The position numbers were made by a program, and so were the translations under genes. Positions 20,906-31,206 of a stretch of DNA of 64,000 bases are shown here, in pieces. The first letter of the stretch is position 1; the number at the start of each line of letters is the position of its first letter. The stretch is from contig JAGRPL010000010.1 of assembly GCA_019449595.1 (NCBI GenBank), forward strand, positions 124,001 through 188,000, in the 5' to 3' direction. Source of the DNA: Rhodoferax sp. (GTDB lineage: Bacteria > Pseudomonadota > Gammaproteobacteria > Burkholderiales > Burkholderiaceae_C). Below the pieces are notes generated by a model, which saw only the letters and a list, made by a program, of their open reading frames with translations, did not search any database and was not told the DNA's origin.

Positions 20906-21685
20906 TCAGCGGTGCGTGAATTCGGGCTTGCGCTTGTTCACGAAGGCGTCCATGCCTTCCTTCTGGTCGGCGGTGGCAAACAGGGCGTGGAACATGCGGC
21001 GCTCGAACTGGATGCCGTCGGCCAGCGTACCTTCGAAGGAGCGGTTGACCGCCTCCTTGGCGGCCATGGTGGCCATCTGCGAGAAGCCGCAGATCATCAG
21101 GGCGGCGCCCAGGGCCTCGTCCATCAGCTTGTCCTGCGCCACCACGCGGCTCACCAGCCCGGCGCGCTCGGCCTCAAGGGCGTCCATCATGCGCCCGGTC
21201 AGGGCCAGGTCCATGGCCTTGGACTTGCCCACGGCGCGCGGCAGGCGCTGTGTGCCGCCGGCGCCGGGAATGATGCCCAGCTTGATTTCCGGCTGGCCGA
21301 ACTTGGCGGTGTCAGACGCAATGATGAAGTCGCACATCATGGCCAGTTCGCAGCCGCCGCCCAGGGCAAAGCCGCTGACCGCCGCGATGACGGGTTTGCG
21401 GATGGAGCGGATGGTCTCCCAGTTGCGGGTGATGAAGTCGCCCTTGTAGGCATCGGCAAAGCTGAACTTGGCCATGGCGGTGATGTCGGCGCCGGCGGCA
21501 AAGGCCTTTTCGCTGCCGGTCAGGATCATGCAGCCGATGGCCGGGTCCGCGTCGAAAGTCTTGAGCGCGTGGCCCAGTTCGTCCATGAGCTGGTCGTTCA
21601 GCGCGTTGAGCGCCTTGGGGCGGTTCAGGGTGATGATGGCAACCTTGTCGCCCTCAAGACGGGTGGTGATGCATTCGTAGTTCAT
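20906..21685 (-). CDS. enoyl-CoA hydratase
   Basis: A 259-residue crotonase with both catalytic glutamates of true hydratases: one in GGGCELAM and one in FGQPEIKLG. These are followed by [17 protein letters not shown]. The oxyanion-hole segment [10 protein letters not shown] is normal. The start is the ATG at 21683-21685 ([10 protein letters not shown]). It hydrates 2-enoyl-CoA to 3-hydroxyacyl-CoA in beta-oxidation or phenylacetate degradation; PaaF and FadB1-type labels are both possible. It is divergent from another crotonase gene 62 bp away. Confidence 0.92.
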   Translation of the reverse strand: MNYECITTRLEGDKVAIITLNRPKALNALNDQLMDELGHALKTFDADPAIGCMILTGSEKAFAAGADITAMAKFSFADAYKGDFITRNWETIRSIRKPVIAAVSGFALGGGCELAMMCDFIIASDTAKFGQPEIKLGIIPGAGGTQRLPRAVGKSKAMDLALTGRMMDALEAERAGLVSRVVAQDKLMDEALGAALMICGFSQMATMAAKEAVNRSFEGTLADGIQFERRMFHALFATADQKEGMDAFVNKRKPEFTHR

Positions 21686-21747
21686 GATGACAGCCGTTCC
21701 ATTTGAAATAACACGTTGACCGCACACTATAGCGAAGAGGTACCCCC

Positions 21748-22542
21748 ATGACCGAACCGACTGTTCTGTTTGCCGATCACGGCGCCGTGGCCCTGATCAC
21801 CCTGAACCGGCCTGCCGCGCTCAACAGCTTTACCCGGGCCATGCACACCGATTTGTGGGCGGCGCTGGACCAGGCCGAGGCCAACCCGGCGATCCGCGCC
21901 GTGGTGTTCACCGGCGCCGGGCGTGGCTTTTGTGCCGGTGCCGACCTGAACGCCTCCGACCTGGCATCGGGCAACGGCGCCGTGCAGCGCCCCGACCCGG
22001 GCGAATCCATCGAGAAAGCCTTCAACCCGACGACCCGGCGCCTGCAGGCCCTGCGCATGCCCACGGTGGCCGCCGTCAATGGCGTGGCGGCCGGGGCGGG
22101 CGCCTCGTTTGCGCTGGCGTGCGACGTGGCCATTGCCGCGCCTTCGGCGCGTTTCATACAGGCCTTTTGCAAGATCGGCCTGATTCCGGATGCGGGCAGC
22201 AGCTGGTTCATGCCGCAGCGTCTGGGCATGGCGCGTGCGCTGGCCCTGGCGCTGACGGGCGATGCCCTGGACGCGGCGCAGGCCAAGGAGTGGGGCCTGA
22301 TCTGGGATGTGGCAGACGATTGCCTGGGGGCCGCCACGGCCCTGGCCCAGCGCCTGGCGGCCATGCCCACGCAGGCGCTGGTGGCCGCGCGCCATTTGCT
22401 GCGCGATGGCGCCAGCCGCTCCCTGGACCAGCAGCTCGACGCCGAGCGTGACGCCCAGTCGGCCATGGGGCGCACCCAGGACTATGTGGAGGGGGTGCTG
22501 GCGTTTCGGGAGAAGCGGGTCCCCCGGTTTAGCGGGCAGTAG
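21748..22542 (+). CDS. PaaG-like enoyl-CoA hydratase/isomerase
   Basis: A 264-residue crotonase whose closest recognisable relatives are PaaG-type 2-(1,2-epoxy-1,2-dihydrophenyl)acetyl-CoA isomerases. The segment [20 protein letters not shown] contains the PaaG-type catalytic Asp (PDAGSSW), and the hydratase glutamate of GGCE is absent (GAGASFALA). [15 protein letters not shown] oxyanion-hole segment is present. No other paa genes lie here, so the substrate is not certain. Together with the divergent hydratase it suggests a small fatty-acid or aromatic-acid module. Confidence 0.85.
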   Translation: MTEPTVLFADHGAVALITLNRPAALNSFTRAMHTDLWAALDQAEANPAIRAVVFTGAGRGFCAGADLNASDLASGNGAVQRPDPGESIEKAFNPTTRRLQALRMPTVAAVNGVAAGAGASFALACDVAIAAPSARFIQAFCKIGLIPDAGSSWFMPQRLGMARALALALTGDALDAAQAKEWGLIWDVADDCLGAATALAQRLAAMPTQALVAARHLLRDGASRSLDQQLDAERDAQSAMGRTQDYVEGVLAFREKRVPRFSGQ

Positions 22543-22566
22543 GGCGCACCGCACGGGGCGTTGGGC

Positions 22567-22643
22567 GGCGGAGCGGGGGCTGCCGGGGCGTCTCATCTGT
22601 CCTGCGGCCAGAAAATCGGCGCCCCGGCAATCCCCGCTCCGCC
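22567..22643. terminator. long GC-rich hairpin between convergent genes
   Basis: Two 24-base arms (22567-22590 and 22620-22643) pair with only two mismatches around a 29-nt loop, filling the gap between the PaaG-like gene and the M61 peptidase. There is no U-tract. It could terminate both genes or be a copy of a repeat. Confidence 0.65.
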
Positions 22644-22653
22644 GTGACCGACG

Positions 22654-24531
22654 TTACTTTTGCGCGCTTGGGAGTCCGTCCAGCCAGCGGTTGGCCGCGG
22701 TTGCGTCGCGCACCGACAGGCGCACCGCCTGCGTTGGTCTGGGCAGGGTCAGGGGCAGCGTCAACAGACGCCTGTCGCGGGCGACGAGCGCCTGTACCTT
22801 CTTGGCGTTGCCCGCGTACAGGGTCAAGTCGTCCAGCACCTGCATGCGCCAGGGACCGCGTGCGCTGCCGGTGGCGGCCTCCACGGCGAGCCATTCGTCG
22901 CCGGCGGCAAAACCGGCTTTTTCAGCCGGGCCGCCGCGCAGCACCTGCTGGATGAACAGGCCGTTGCCCTCCTTCACGCGCAGGCCCAGTTGCTGCGCCA
23001 CCTGATCGGGTTCGCGGTTGACCTGGACGCCATGGGATTCCAGCAGTTCGGCCAGCGGCAGCTCGGCGGTGCTGTGCACCCAGCGCGCCAGTTCCTTGGT
23101 ATACGGGCGCTGGCCCAACTGCTCCAGCACGGTCATCAGGTCCTGCTCGGTCATGGGGCCGCCGGCGCAGCGGCTCCACAGGGCGCGCATCACGGCGTCC
23201 AGCGTGGTGACGCCTTCCGTGCGCAGCGTCAGGTCCAGGCACAGGGCCACCAGTGCGCCCTTGGTGTAGTAGCTCACGGTGGCGTTGGGGGTGTTTTCGT
23301 CCTGCCGGTAGTACTTCACCCAAGCGTCAAAACTGGCCTGCGCCACGGTCTGCACCTTGCGCCCCGGGGTTTGCGCCACCTGGTTGATGGTTTTGCTCAA
23401 CGCCTTGAGGTAGCTGGTGTTGTCCATCCGCTGGGCGCGGCGCAGCAGCAGGTCGTCGTAGTAGCTGGTGAACCCTTCAAAGAACCACAGCAGTTCGGTG
23501 TAGTTTTCTTGGGTGTAGTCGTAGCGTGCGAACTCGGCCGGGCGCAGGCGCTTGACGTTCCAGGTATGGAAGTACTCGTGGCTGATCAGCCCCAGCAGCG
23601 TGGTGTAGCCTTCGGGCTGCTTGTGCGTGGTCGGCGCCAGTGTGGTGCGGGGCAGGCGCGGCAGGTCCTTGCGGTTGCAGATCAGGGCGGTGGAGTTGCG
23701 GTGCTCCAGCCCGCCATAGCCGTCGCCCACGGCATTGAGCATGAAGACGTAGTGGGCAAAGGGCACCTGCGCCGGGCCGGTGTTTGGCTGGCGCGCGGTG
23801 TCGGTGTGCCGGGGATGCGGGCCGTGCCAGAAGCGCAGCTCGGCTTCGCAGATGGCGCGGGTGTCGGCCAGCAGTTGCTCGCCGTCGAAACTGGGGGGTG
23901 CACCGGCCACCACAAAGCGGTGCGGCACGCCGCAGACGGTGAACGTGCCGCTCCAGAACGGTCCCATTTCCACCGGGCAGTCCACCAGCGTGTCGTAGTC
24001 GGGAGCCTGGTAGGTGCCAAAGCCGTTCTTGGTAACTTTGTGGGGTGTGGCTCCCGTGGCCACTGCCCAGTGCGCTATGGATTTAGTAGCAAACAGCTCC
24101 AGCGTGTGCGGCAGGTTTTCCTGCCCGGCGACCTGCAGGCACAGGCTGGTGCCATTGAAAAAGCCGCGTGTGGCGTCCAGCCAGGCGGTGCGCACCGAGT
24201 TGTCGAATGCGTAGACTTCGTAGCGCACTTGGAGGGGTTTTCCGGGCGTGCACGTCAGCAGCCAGCTGGCCTTGTCGGTTTGCTCGGCGGTGACGGTGCG
24301 CGCGCCCTGGCGGGCTTGCAGGTTCTGCAGGTTCTTGGAAAATTCGCGCACCAGGTAGCTGCCCGGAATCCACACTGGCAGGCGCAGCACCTGCTGGGGC
24401 GCGGGTTCGTCAATGGTGAGGGTGACGGCAAACCGGTGGGCGTGCAGGTCGGCCACTTCGACCCGGTAGTGCGGGCCCTTAGGCGTTGCCGTCGAAGCCG
24501 GGCGGGAGGTCTGTTGGCGCAAAATAGTCAT
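22654..24531 (-). CDS. M61-family glycyl aminopeptidase-like protein with PDZ domain
   Basis: A 625-residue protein. The N-terminal beta domain (WIPGSYLVREFSKNL) is typical of M61. The zinc motif HEYFH lies in LISHEYFHTWNVKRLRP, with a downstream Glu in WFFEGFTSYY. A C-terminal PDZ domain lies at about 515-590 (GLRVKEGNGLFIQQVL, GFAAGDEWLAV). No signal peptide is visible. Characterised members release N-terminal glycine and alanine; the physiological substrate is unknown. A 17-bp repeat copy lies in frame at codons 148-153, giving FATKSIA. Confidence 0.9.
   Translation of the reverse strand: MTILRQQTSRPASTATPKGPHYRVEVADLHAHRFAVTLTIDEPAPQQVLRLPVWIPGSYLVREFSKNLQNLQARQGARTVTAEQTDKASWLLTCTPGKPLQVRYEVYAFDNSVRTAWLDATRGFFNGTSLCLQVAGQENLPHTLELFATKSIAHWAVATGATPHKVTKNGFGTYQAPDYDTLVDCPVEMGPFWSGTFTVCGVPHRFVVAGAPPSFDGEQLLADTRAICEAELRFWHGPHPRHTDTARQPNTGPAQVPFAHYVFMLNAVGDGYGGLEHRNSTALICNRKDLPRLPRTTLAPTTHKQPEGYTTLLGLISHEYFHTWNVKRLRPAEFARYDYTQENYTELLWFFEGFTSYYDDLLLRRAQRMDNTSYLKALSKTINQVAQTPGRKVQTVAQASFDAWVKYYRQDENTPNATVSYYTKGALVALCLDLTLRTEGVTTLDAVMRALWSRCAGGPMTEQDLMTVLEQLGQRPYTKELARWVHSTAELPLAELLESHGVQVNREPDQVAQQLGLRVKEGNGLFIQQVLRGGPAEKAGFAAGDEWLAVEAATGSARGPWRMQVLDDLTLYAGNAKKVQALVARDRRLLTLPLTLPRPTQAVRLSVRDATAANRWLDGLPSAQK
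24074..24090 (-). repeat. 17-bp imperfect palindrome, copy 3, inside the M61 gene
   Basis: On the minus strand GCTACTAAATCCATAGC, in frame within the M61 peptidase coding sequence. The left flank (GAGCTGTTT) departs from the extended consensus. Confidence 0.65.
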
Positions 24532-24569
24532 GAAAAACGGCCCCGGCCCTTGTAGATGCTGCGCAGACA

Positions 24570-24586
24570 GCTATTGTTTTGGTAGC
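24570..24586 (+). repeat. 17-bp imperfect palindrome, copy 4, after dsbC
   Basis: GCTATTGTTTTGGTAGC with the full left flank GATGCTGCGCAGACA. On the minus strand it starts 2 nt after the dsbC stop, in the gap before the M61 gene. Confidence 0.75.
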
Positions 24587-24588
24587 GT

Positions 24589-25311
24589 TCAGCTCTTCGA
24601 ATCGTTGAGCATCTGCTCGACTTGCTTGGCGTCTACGGCGCCCGGAACCCGGGTGCCATTGGTAAACACCAGCGTGGGCGTGCCATTGATCTTGTGGTTG
24701 CGGCCCAGCTCCACATTGCGGGCCAGTGCGCTGGTGTCGCAGCTTGCCGGCGCGGCGGGCGCTGCCTGGTCGCGCACCATCCAGTCCTGCCAGGCCTTGG
24801 CCGGATCCTTGGCGCACCAGATGGCTTTGGATTTTTCGCCGGAATCCGCCCCCAGGATGGGGTAGAGGAACAGGTACACGGTGACGTTGTCCACCTTCTG
24901 CAGGTCGCGCTCGAAGCGCTTGCAGTAACCGCAGTTGGGGTCTTCGAACACGGCCAGCTTGCGCTTGCCGTTGCCGCGCACGATGGTGAAGGCGTCCTTG
25001 AAGGGCAGGGCGTCGAACTTCACGGCCGTGAGCTTGTCGATGCGCTCCTCGGTCAGGTTGCGTCGGGCGCGGGTGTCGATCAGGTTGCCCTGCAGCACGT
25101 AGTTGGCCTGGGCGTCGGTGTAATAGATTTCGCTGCCGTTGACCCGGATTTCGTACACGCCCGGGATGCCGGTCTTGCTGACTTCGTCGATGGCCTTGAG
25201 CTGCGGCACCCGTTCGGCAATGTTCTTGCGGATGGTGGCTTCCTGCGCCAGGGCGCCCAGGCACAGCAGGGCGGCGGTGCCAGCCAGCAGGGTTTTGAAA
25301 ATGGGGTTCAT
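24589..25311 (-). CDS. dsbC: thiol:disulfide interchange protein DsbC
   Basis: A 240-residue periplasmic disulfide isomerase. The start is the ATG at 25309-25311 (MNPIFKTLLAG), giving a signal peptide cleaved after LGALAQ. The N-terminal dimerisation domain spans about 24-85. The thioredoxin fold carries the CGYC active site (Cys127, Cys130) with a second pair, Cys in AIWCAKD and ASCDTSA. The conserved cis-Pro segment is NGTPTLVF. Its start overlaps the stop of the UbiH-like gene by four bases (ATGA), so the two are coupled. A 17-bp repeat follows immediately. Confidence 0.95.
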   Translation of the reverse strand: MNPIFKTLLAGTAALLCLGALAQEATIRKNIAERVPQLKAIDEVSKTGIPGVYEIRVNGSEIYYTDAQANYVLQGNLIDTRARRNLTEERIDKLTAVKFDALPFKDAFTIVRGNGKRKLAVFEDPNCGYCKRFERDLQKVDNVTVYLFLYPILGADSGEKSKAIWCAKDPAKAWQDWMVRDQAAPAAPASCDTSALARNVELGRNHKINGTPTLVFTNGTRVPGAVDAKQVEQMLNDSKS

Positions 25312-26483
25312 GGGTGGTGTTTCCGGGATGGGGGAGTGCGGGTGAGGGTGAGGGTGCCCATGGCACGCCGGGCAACCCATTGCTTGAGTGGGCCGCTTTG
25401 TTCAAATCGGTTCATGCCCCAGTTGCGCAGGGCCTGCAGCGCGGGGTGTGGGTGGGCGAACAGCTGCTGCAGCGCATCGCCTGCCTGCCCGATCACCGCG
25501 AAGTCCGCCTTGCGGGCCCGCTCGTACTGGCGCAGCAGGCGCGCGTCGTCCACGCTGCGCCAGTAAGGCCGGCTGTCGAGCACGCGCACCAGTTCGGCCA
25601 CGTCGGCCAGCCCCAGGTTCAGGCCCTGCCCGGCCAGCGGGTGCACGTTGTGCGCGGCGTCGCCCGCCAGGACCCAGGTGCCCTGTGCTGCGCGGCCGCT
25701 CCAGCGCCGGGCCAGCGCCTGCTGTAGCGGCCACACCTTGCGGCCGCTGGTGAGCGTGATGGCGCCCAGGGTGCCATGGCTGGCTTCCTCGAGCTGGCGG
25801 CAAAAATCGTCGTCGGTGGTGGTCTGCAAGGTTTGGGCACGCTCCGGACTGACTGACCACACCACGGCGCACAAGTTCCCCTGCGGGCCGCCCAAGGGCA
25901 GAAAAGCCAGGATTTCGCCCTGGCTGAACCATTGGCGGGCCACCTGAGCGTGGGCCTGCGCGCACTGCACGCGGGTGGCCAGCGCCCACTGGCCATAGGG
26001 GGTGACGTCCCATTGCGCGCCCAGTTCCTCGCGGGTGCTGCTGGCACGGCCTTCGCACACCACGGTCAGCGTGGCGGCCTGCGGGGTGTCAAACACCTCG
26101 ATCAGGGGCTGGAAGCGCACGGCGTCGGCCAGGCGGGCCTCGAGCGCCGGAACGTCCACGATCCAGTTCAGGGCCTCGGTGCCCTGTTCGGACGCGTCAA
26201 AGGCCACCTGTCCGCCGTCATCGCCGTGCACCTGCATGCCCAGCACGGGCGTGGCGTCCTGCACGCCGGGCCAGCAGCGCACCGATTCGAGCAGCTGGCG
26301 CGAGGTCTGGTTCAGCGCGTAGGCGCGCACGTCGGCTTCCGCCGGTGTTGTGGCGGACGGTTGCGCCGTGGTGAGCCCGGGCGCCGTGAGGGCCACGCGC
26401 AGCTGTTTGCCTGCCAGATGCAGTGCCAGCGTGCGCCCGACGATACCGGCGCCACGGATACAGATGTCAAAGGGTCTGGTCAT
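25308..26483 (-). CDS. UbiH/UbiF-family FAD-dependent monooxygenase
   Basis: A 391-residue flavoprotein monooxygenase. The FAD-binding GxGxxG is in IRGAGIVGRTLAL (residues 10-15), and the second FAD motif WVLAGDAAHNVHPLAGQGLNLGL is the UbiH/F/COQ6 signature. Such enzymes hydroxylate the ubiquinone ring; which carbon cannot be told from sequence, so I leave the symbol empty. The gene is translationally coupled to dsbC. Confidence 0.88.
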   Translation of the reverse strand: MTRPFDICIRGAGIVGRTLALHLAGKQLRVALTAPGLTTAQPSATTPAEADVRAYALNQTSRQLLESVRCWPGVQDATPVLGMQVHGDDGGQVAFDASEQGTEALNWIVDVPALEARLADAVRFQPLIEVFDTPQAATLTVVCEGRASSTREELGAQWDVTPYGQWALATRVQCAQAHAQVARQWFSQGEILAFLPLGGPQGNLCAVVWSVSPERAQTLQTTTDDDFCRQLEEASHGTLGAITLTSGRKVWPLQQALARRWSGRAAQGTWVLAGDAAHNVHPLAGQGLNLGLADVAELVRVLDSRPYWRSVDDARLLRQYERARKADFAVIGQAGDALQQLFAHPHPALQALRNWGMNRFEQSGPLKQWVARRAMGTLTLTRTPPSRKHHP

Positions 26484-26510
26484 CGGGGGATTGTAGAAGG
26501 CAGGCGGCGT

Positions 26511-28268
26511 TCAGACCGTGTCCAGCGTGGATTGCAGCTCGGCGGGCTGGGTGGGTATGGGCTCGAGAAACCGGATCGGGCGGCGCGTGCGCAGGGACAT
26601 GCCCTCCAGCAGGTCCTTCAGGTCGGCCAGCACGCGCTCGGGCGCAACCGGGTTTTCGTGCAGCATCACGCAGGCCACCTGGAACTGCAGGGTGACCTCC
26701 GGCTCCAGGCCCGGCAGCGGAATGAGTCCGGACGCAATCAGCTGGACCATGCGCTCGGTCAGCGCCTTGCGGGTGGTGATGCCCTCCATCAGCAGCCCGA
26801 AGTGGGCCGTATCGATGCGGCCCGCCGGGTCCACGTCGCGCAGGATGCGCTGGATCTTGATGACCGCCCGCAGCAGGCACTGCTCGGCCGTGGTGTCGCC
26901 ATACACCTCGCGGATGTGTTCGTGGTTGACCACCCGGACCAGCACCAGGGCGACGGGCTCCCGGTTTTCAATGCAGCGCCGCACGGCGCCCGCCAGGTGG
27001 GTCTGGAAAACTTCCGCGGTCAGCAACCCGGTCAGTGCGTCCTGGGTTGGCAGGCGGTTGGCGCGCACCACCAGCGCCTTGCGGTCGTGGGTGATCTGGC
27101 TCAACGCATACACCATGATGGGAACCGAAATGGCGATGCTCATGGACATCAGGTAGCGCATGCCCCACAGGGGCGGCACCAGGCCGAAAGCGTCGGCCGT
27201 GAGGTACATCGCCCCCAGGAACTGGGGCACATAGGCCAGTATCAGCCAGCGCCCGACCAGGGCGCCGCTGCGCCAGCTCAGGACGGTGGCCAGCAGGCCG
27301 ATCGCCGTGGCGAAGAGCAGCGCGATGCAGCTTACCCATTCGGCCGTGAAACGGTCCAGAACGGCATAGCTCAGCACCGAGGCGATGGTGCCCCAGCCGG
27401 TGCTCGACAGGAAGGCGTCGAACCGGCGGTAGTGGTTGGACAGGGCGTAGAGGTCGCGCACAAACAGCAGCGCGCAGCCCACGGCGACCACGGGGATCAC
27501 GCTGTAGGCGTAGTCGTCCCACTGGGGCAGCGGGCCCCAGACAAACGTGCCCAGCACGCCGTTGAGCTGGGCCACCGTGGTCAGGATCAACAGGCCATAG
27601 AGCGAGGCCTTGAGGTCGACCGGGTTGCGATGCTCCAGGTAGCGGATCAGGGAGAGCATCGCCATGGTCAGCAGGGCGCCCAGCATCAGACCCAGGGACA
27701 GGAACTCCCACAGGCGCTGGAGGTCGCGCTTGGGGGTGCTGATCAGGCGCATGGGCACGCTCACGGGCTTGAAGTTGCGGACCTGCAGGTACAACTCCTG
27801 CGCCGCCCCGCTGGGCAGGTTGAGGTTGAATTCCGGATACAGCCCCTTGTTGCTCCAGTCGGCCTGGGCCAGGCTGCTGCCGGCGCTCTGCGCCGTCCAG
27901 CCCCGGATGGCATCGCGCTGGTAGAGCACCGCCGATTCCAGGGCCGGCAGTGGAATGTTCAGGCTCCAGGCGGACGGGCTGCCCGTCACCCGGAGTACCC
28001 GCAGCCGGATCCACAGGGTGTCGCGCGCGGTCAGCGGCAGGCGGCTGAGCGCCGGGACCGTTTCAAACTTTCCGGGGGTTGCCGCAACGCTGGCAATGGT
28101 GGCTTGGGAGCCGGTGTCCATCCAGACCTGGATGTCCGCATCGATCTGGTGGGACGGAATGCCGTCGTCCAGTACGATGGTTCCTGCCGGCACAGGCGCG
28201 ACGGCCCAGCCGGGGCTGGCGCACAGGAGCAACAGGGTCAGCAGCAGGCGCGCGAGCGGGAAGGGCAT
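26511..28268 (-). CDS. 7TM-DISM sensor with degenerate GGDEF domain
   Basis: A 585-residue protein starting at the ATG at 28266-28268 (MPFPLARLLLTLLLL), which gives a signal peptide. A 7TMR-DISM extracellular beta domain (about 25-170; WIRLRVLRVTGSPSAWSLNI) is followed by seven membrane helices (about 180-385) and a GGDEF-type domain (about 410-570; DALTGLLTAEVFQTHL). At the catalytic loop the GGDEF motif is replaced by GRIDTAHF (483-490), so diguanylate cyclase activity is unlikely. No EAL domain is present. It is probably a signal-binding or GTP-sensing regulator. Confidence 0.85.
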   Translation of the reverse strand: MPFPLARLLLTLLLLCASPGWAVAPVPAGTIVLDDGIPSHQIDADIQVWMDTGSQATIASVAATPGKFETVPALSRLPLTARDTLWIRLRVLRVTGSPSAWSLNIPLPALESAVLYQRDAIRGWTAQSAGSSLAQADWSNKGLYPEFNLNLPSGAAQELYLQVRNFKPVSVPMRLISTPKRDLQRLWEFLSLGLMLGALLTMAMLSLIRYLEHRNPVDLKASLYGLLILTTVAQLNGVLGTFVWGPLPQWDDYAYSVIPVVAVGCALLFVRDLYALSNHYRRFDAFLSSTGWGTIASVLSYAVLDRFTAEWVSCIALLFATAIGLLATVLSWRSGALVGRWLILAYVPQFLGAMYLTADAFGLVPPLWGMRYLMSMSIAISVPIMVYALSQITHDRKALVVRANRLPTQDALTGLLTAEVFQTHLAGAVRRCIENREPVALVLVRVVNHEHIREVYGDTTAEQCLLRAVIKIQRILRDVDPAGRIDTAHFGLLMEGITTRKALTERMVQLIASGLIPLPGLEPEVTLQFQVACVMLHENPVAPERVLADLKDLLEGMSLRTRRPIRFLEPIPTQPAELQSTLDTV

Positions 28269-28466
28269 GGGTGGCGGTGGCCGGGTTTCCAGAGCGGGTG
28301 GGGTTATGGCATTGTAGGTTTTGCCAGGGCGCACCGGCCTGGGGGGCTGCATCTACCCGGATGGGGGTCGGCATTGACAGCTATCAATGCGGGGGCTTCC
28401 AATGCCCCGTATGTTGGCCTTGCAATGGGTGGAACTCACTACACAGTACGAGCACAAAGGGGTGGT

Positions 28467-29822
28467 ATGCGCATCACGGTATGGCGGACAGGTGTCTGGG
28501 CTCTGGCGGCCTTCCTGCTGGCAGGGTTGCTGGCCGGTTGTGGAGGCGGTGGCGGTGGCGGCGGCAAGGCGCTGGTTCGCATCACGGTGACGCCGGCCGC
28601 GCCCTATGCCGGCGTCGGCCTCACGGAGCAGCTGGTGGCGACGGGAACCTATTCGGATGCCACGACGGCCGATGTCTCCAGCCAGGTCGTGTGGGCCTCG
28701 GCCAACCTGTCGGTGGCCACGGTGAACGCCGGCACGGGGCTGGTTACCGGTGTCGCGCTGGGCACGACGGCGATCACCGCCACGCTGGAAGGCGTTGCCA
28801 GCAGCGTTTCCTTCGTGGTGACAAATAACCCATGGTCAACGACGGGCGGCCTGGGCGCGGCGCGGTACGCCCATGCGGCCACCTTGCTGTCCAACGGCAA
28901 GGTCTTGGTAACCGGGGGCCTGGGGGTCTCCGGCGCGGTGGCCGTGGCGGAGTTGTATGACCCGGCGACCGGCGCGTGGACGGCGGTGGCCCCGCTGGTG
29001 ACCGCGCGGTACAGCCACACCGCCACCTTGCTGGCCAACGGCAAGGTGCTGGTGGCCGGCGGAACCACGGGTGGCGTAACGCTGGCCGGTGCCGAGTTGT
29101 ACGACCCGACGGCCAACACCTGGTCGGCGGCTGGCAACATGACCTCCTCCGCCCGCGCGTCCCACACGGCCACCCGGCTGGCCAGCGGCAAGGTGCTGGT
29201 GGCTGGAGGCAACCTGGCGGGTGCGCTCAATACTGCCGATCTGTACGACCCGGCCACCAACAGCTGGTCGGCCGCGGGCACACTGGTGACTGCACGGTAC
29301 AACCACACGGCCACGGTGCTTGCCAGCGGCAAGGTGCTGGTGACCGGTGGCACCGGTGGGGCGGCCCTGGCCAACTCCGAGGAGTACGACCCGACGGCCA
29401 ATACCTGGTCGGCGGCCGGCGGCATGGGCTTTGCGCGTGCGTCCCATACGGCCACGCTGCTGGCCAGCGGCAAGGTGCTGGCGGCCGGTGGTGCCAATGG
29501 CGGGGCCTTGGCCAGCGCCGAGTTGTATGACCCCGGAACCCGCACCTGGTCGACCACTGGCAGCCTCGCGACTGCGCGCTCCACCCATACCGCCTCCCTG
29601 CTGGGCTCGGGCAAGGTCTTGCTGGTGGGCGGCACGGGGGGCGCCACGCTGGCCAGTGCCGAGGTGTATGACCCGGGGGCCGGCACCTGGTCAGCCGCGG
29701 GCAGCCTGACCGCTGCGCGCGCGTCCCACACGGCGACCGTGTTGAACAGTGGCAAGGTGCTGGTGGCGGGCGGGAACGGGGTGGCGATCCTCAACAGCGC
29801 CGAGCTGTCCTGGCGCTGGTAG
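28467..29822 (+). CDS. Kelch-repeat lipoprotein with BIG2 domain
   Basis: A 451-residue exported protein. The start is the ATG at 28467 (MRITVWRTGV), preceded by AAAGGGG. The lipobox LLAGC gives a lipidated Cys25, followed by eight glycines. A bacterial Ig-like (BIG2) domain spans about 35-115 (ITVTPAAPYAGV...VSFVV). Seven Kelch repeats follow, each with (S/N)GKVL-x-x-GG and YDPxxxTW, forming a seven-bladed beta-propeller; an NPWSTTGGL strand before blade 1 probably closes the ring, which explains the short final blade (NSAELSWRW). A surface or carbohydrate-binding role is likely; none is proven. It is divergent from the GGDEF-like gene. Confidence 0.85.
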   Translation: MRITVWRTGVWALAAFLLAGLLAGCGGGGGGGGKALVRITVTPAAPYAGVGLTEQLVATGTYSDATTADVSSQVVWASANLSVATVNAGTGLVTGVALGTTAITATLEGVASSVSFVVTNNPWSTTGGLGAARYAHAATLLSNGKVLVTGGLGVSGAVAVAELYDPATGAWTAVAPLVTARYSHTATLLANGKVLVAGGTTGGVTLAGAELYDPTANTWSAAGNMTSSARASHTATRLASGKVLVAGGNLAGALNTADLYDPATNSWSAAGTLVTARYNHTATVLASGKVLVTGGTGGAALANSEEYDPTANTWSAAGGMGFARASHTATLLASGKVLAAGGANGGALASAELYDPGTRTWSTTGSLATARSTHTASLLGSGKVLLVGGTGGATLASAEVYDPGAGTWSAAGSLTAARASHTATVLNSGKVLVAGGNGVAILNSAELSWRW

Positions 29823-30044
29823 CGGGCCGGGCACGCAGGCGTCTGCGGTCTGCAGGGGGGCAAAAACGGCCCCTCATTACAATGGGCGCAACGGTTTGTG
29901 GTCCAGGCCTGGATACAGCGCACCCCCGTGAGCCCGTTGTGGACGGGGTGACCCCAACCCTCCGCTGCCCCCTGCGGGCGCGGGCTGCGGCCACCCGGTC
30001 AGCCGCCCAAGGCGCTATTGTTCAGTGATTTTCAAGGAATTTGT

Positions 30045-31136
<1,092 letters not shown>

Positions 31137-31189
31137 GCGGATTTTTGAAGGAAAACAAGGCACAACACCTTGTCAATCTTGCGTAGACA

Positions 31190-31206
31190 GCTATCTAAAA
31201 CATAGC
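31190..31206 (+). repeat. 17-bp imperfect palindrome, copy 5, contains the yqaA stop
   Basis: GCTATCTAAAACATAGC with left flank CTTGCGTAGACA. On the minus strand its TAG is the stop codon of yqaA. Confidence 0.8.

Noticed and set aside
28376..28388. GACAGCTATCAAT resembling half of the 17-bp repeat
   Set aside because: There is no right arm; perhaps a decayed copy, too weak to count.
25932..28466. Open frame of 845 codons on the plus strand, continuous with the Kelch lipoprotein frame
   Set aside because: It is opposite the UbiH-like and GGDEF-like genes, with His/Gln/Arg-rich composition typical of antisense frames. The real gene starts at 28467 with a signal peptide.
29785..29822. Apparent truncation of the Kelch protein (ends NSAELSWRW)
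   Set aside because: The N-terminal strand before blade 1 completes the last blade, so the short end is expected for a closed propeller.
30014..30030. GCTATTGTTCAGTGATT resembling the 17-bp repeat
   Set aside because: Left arm only; the right arm does not match.
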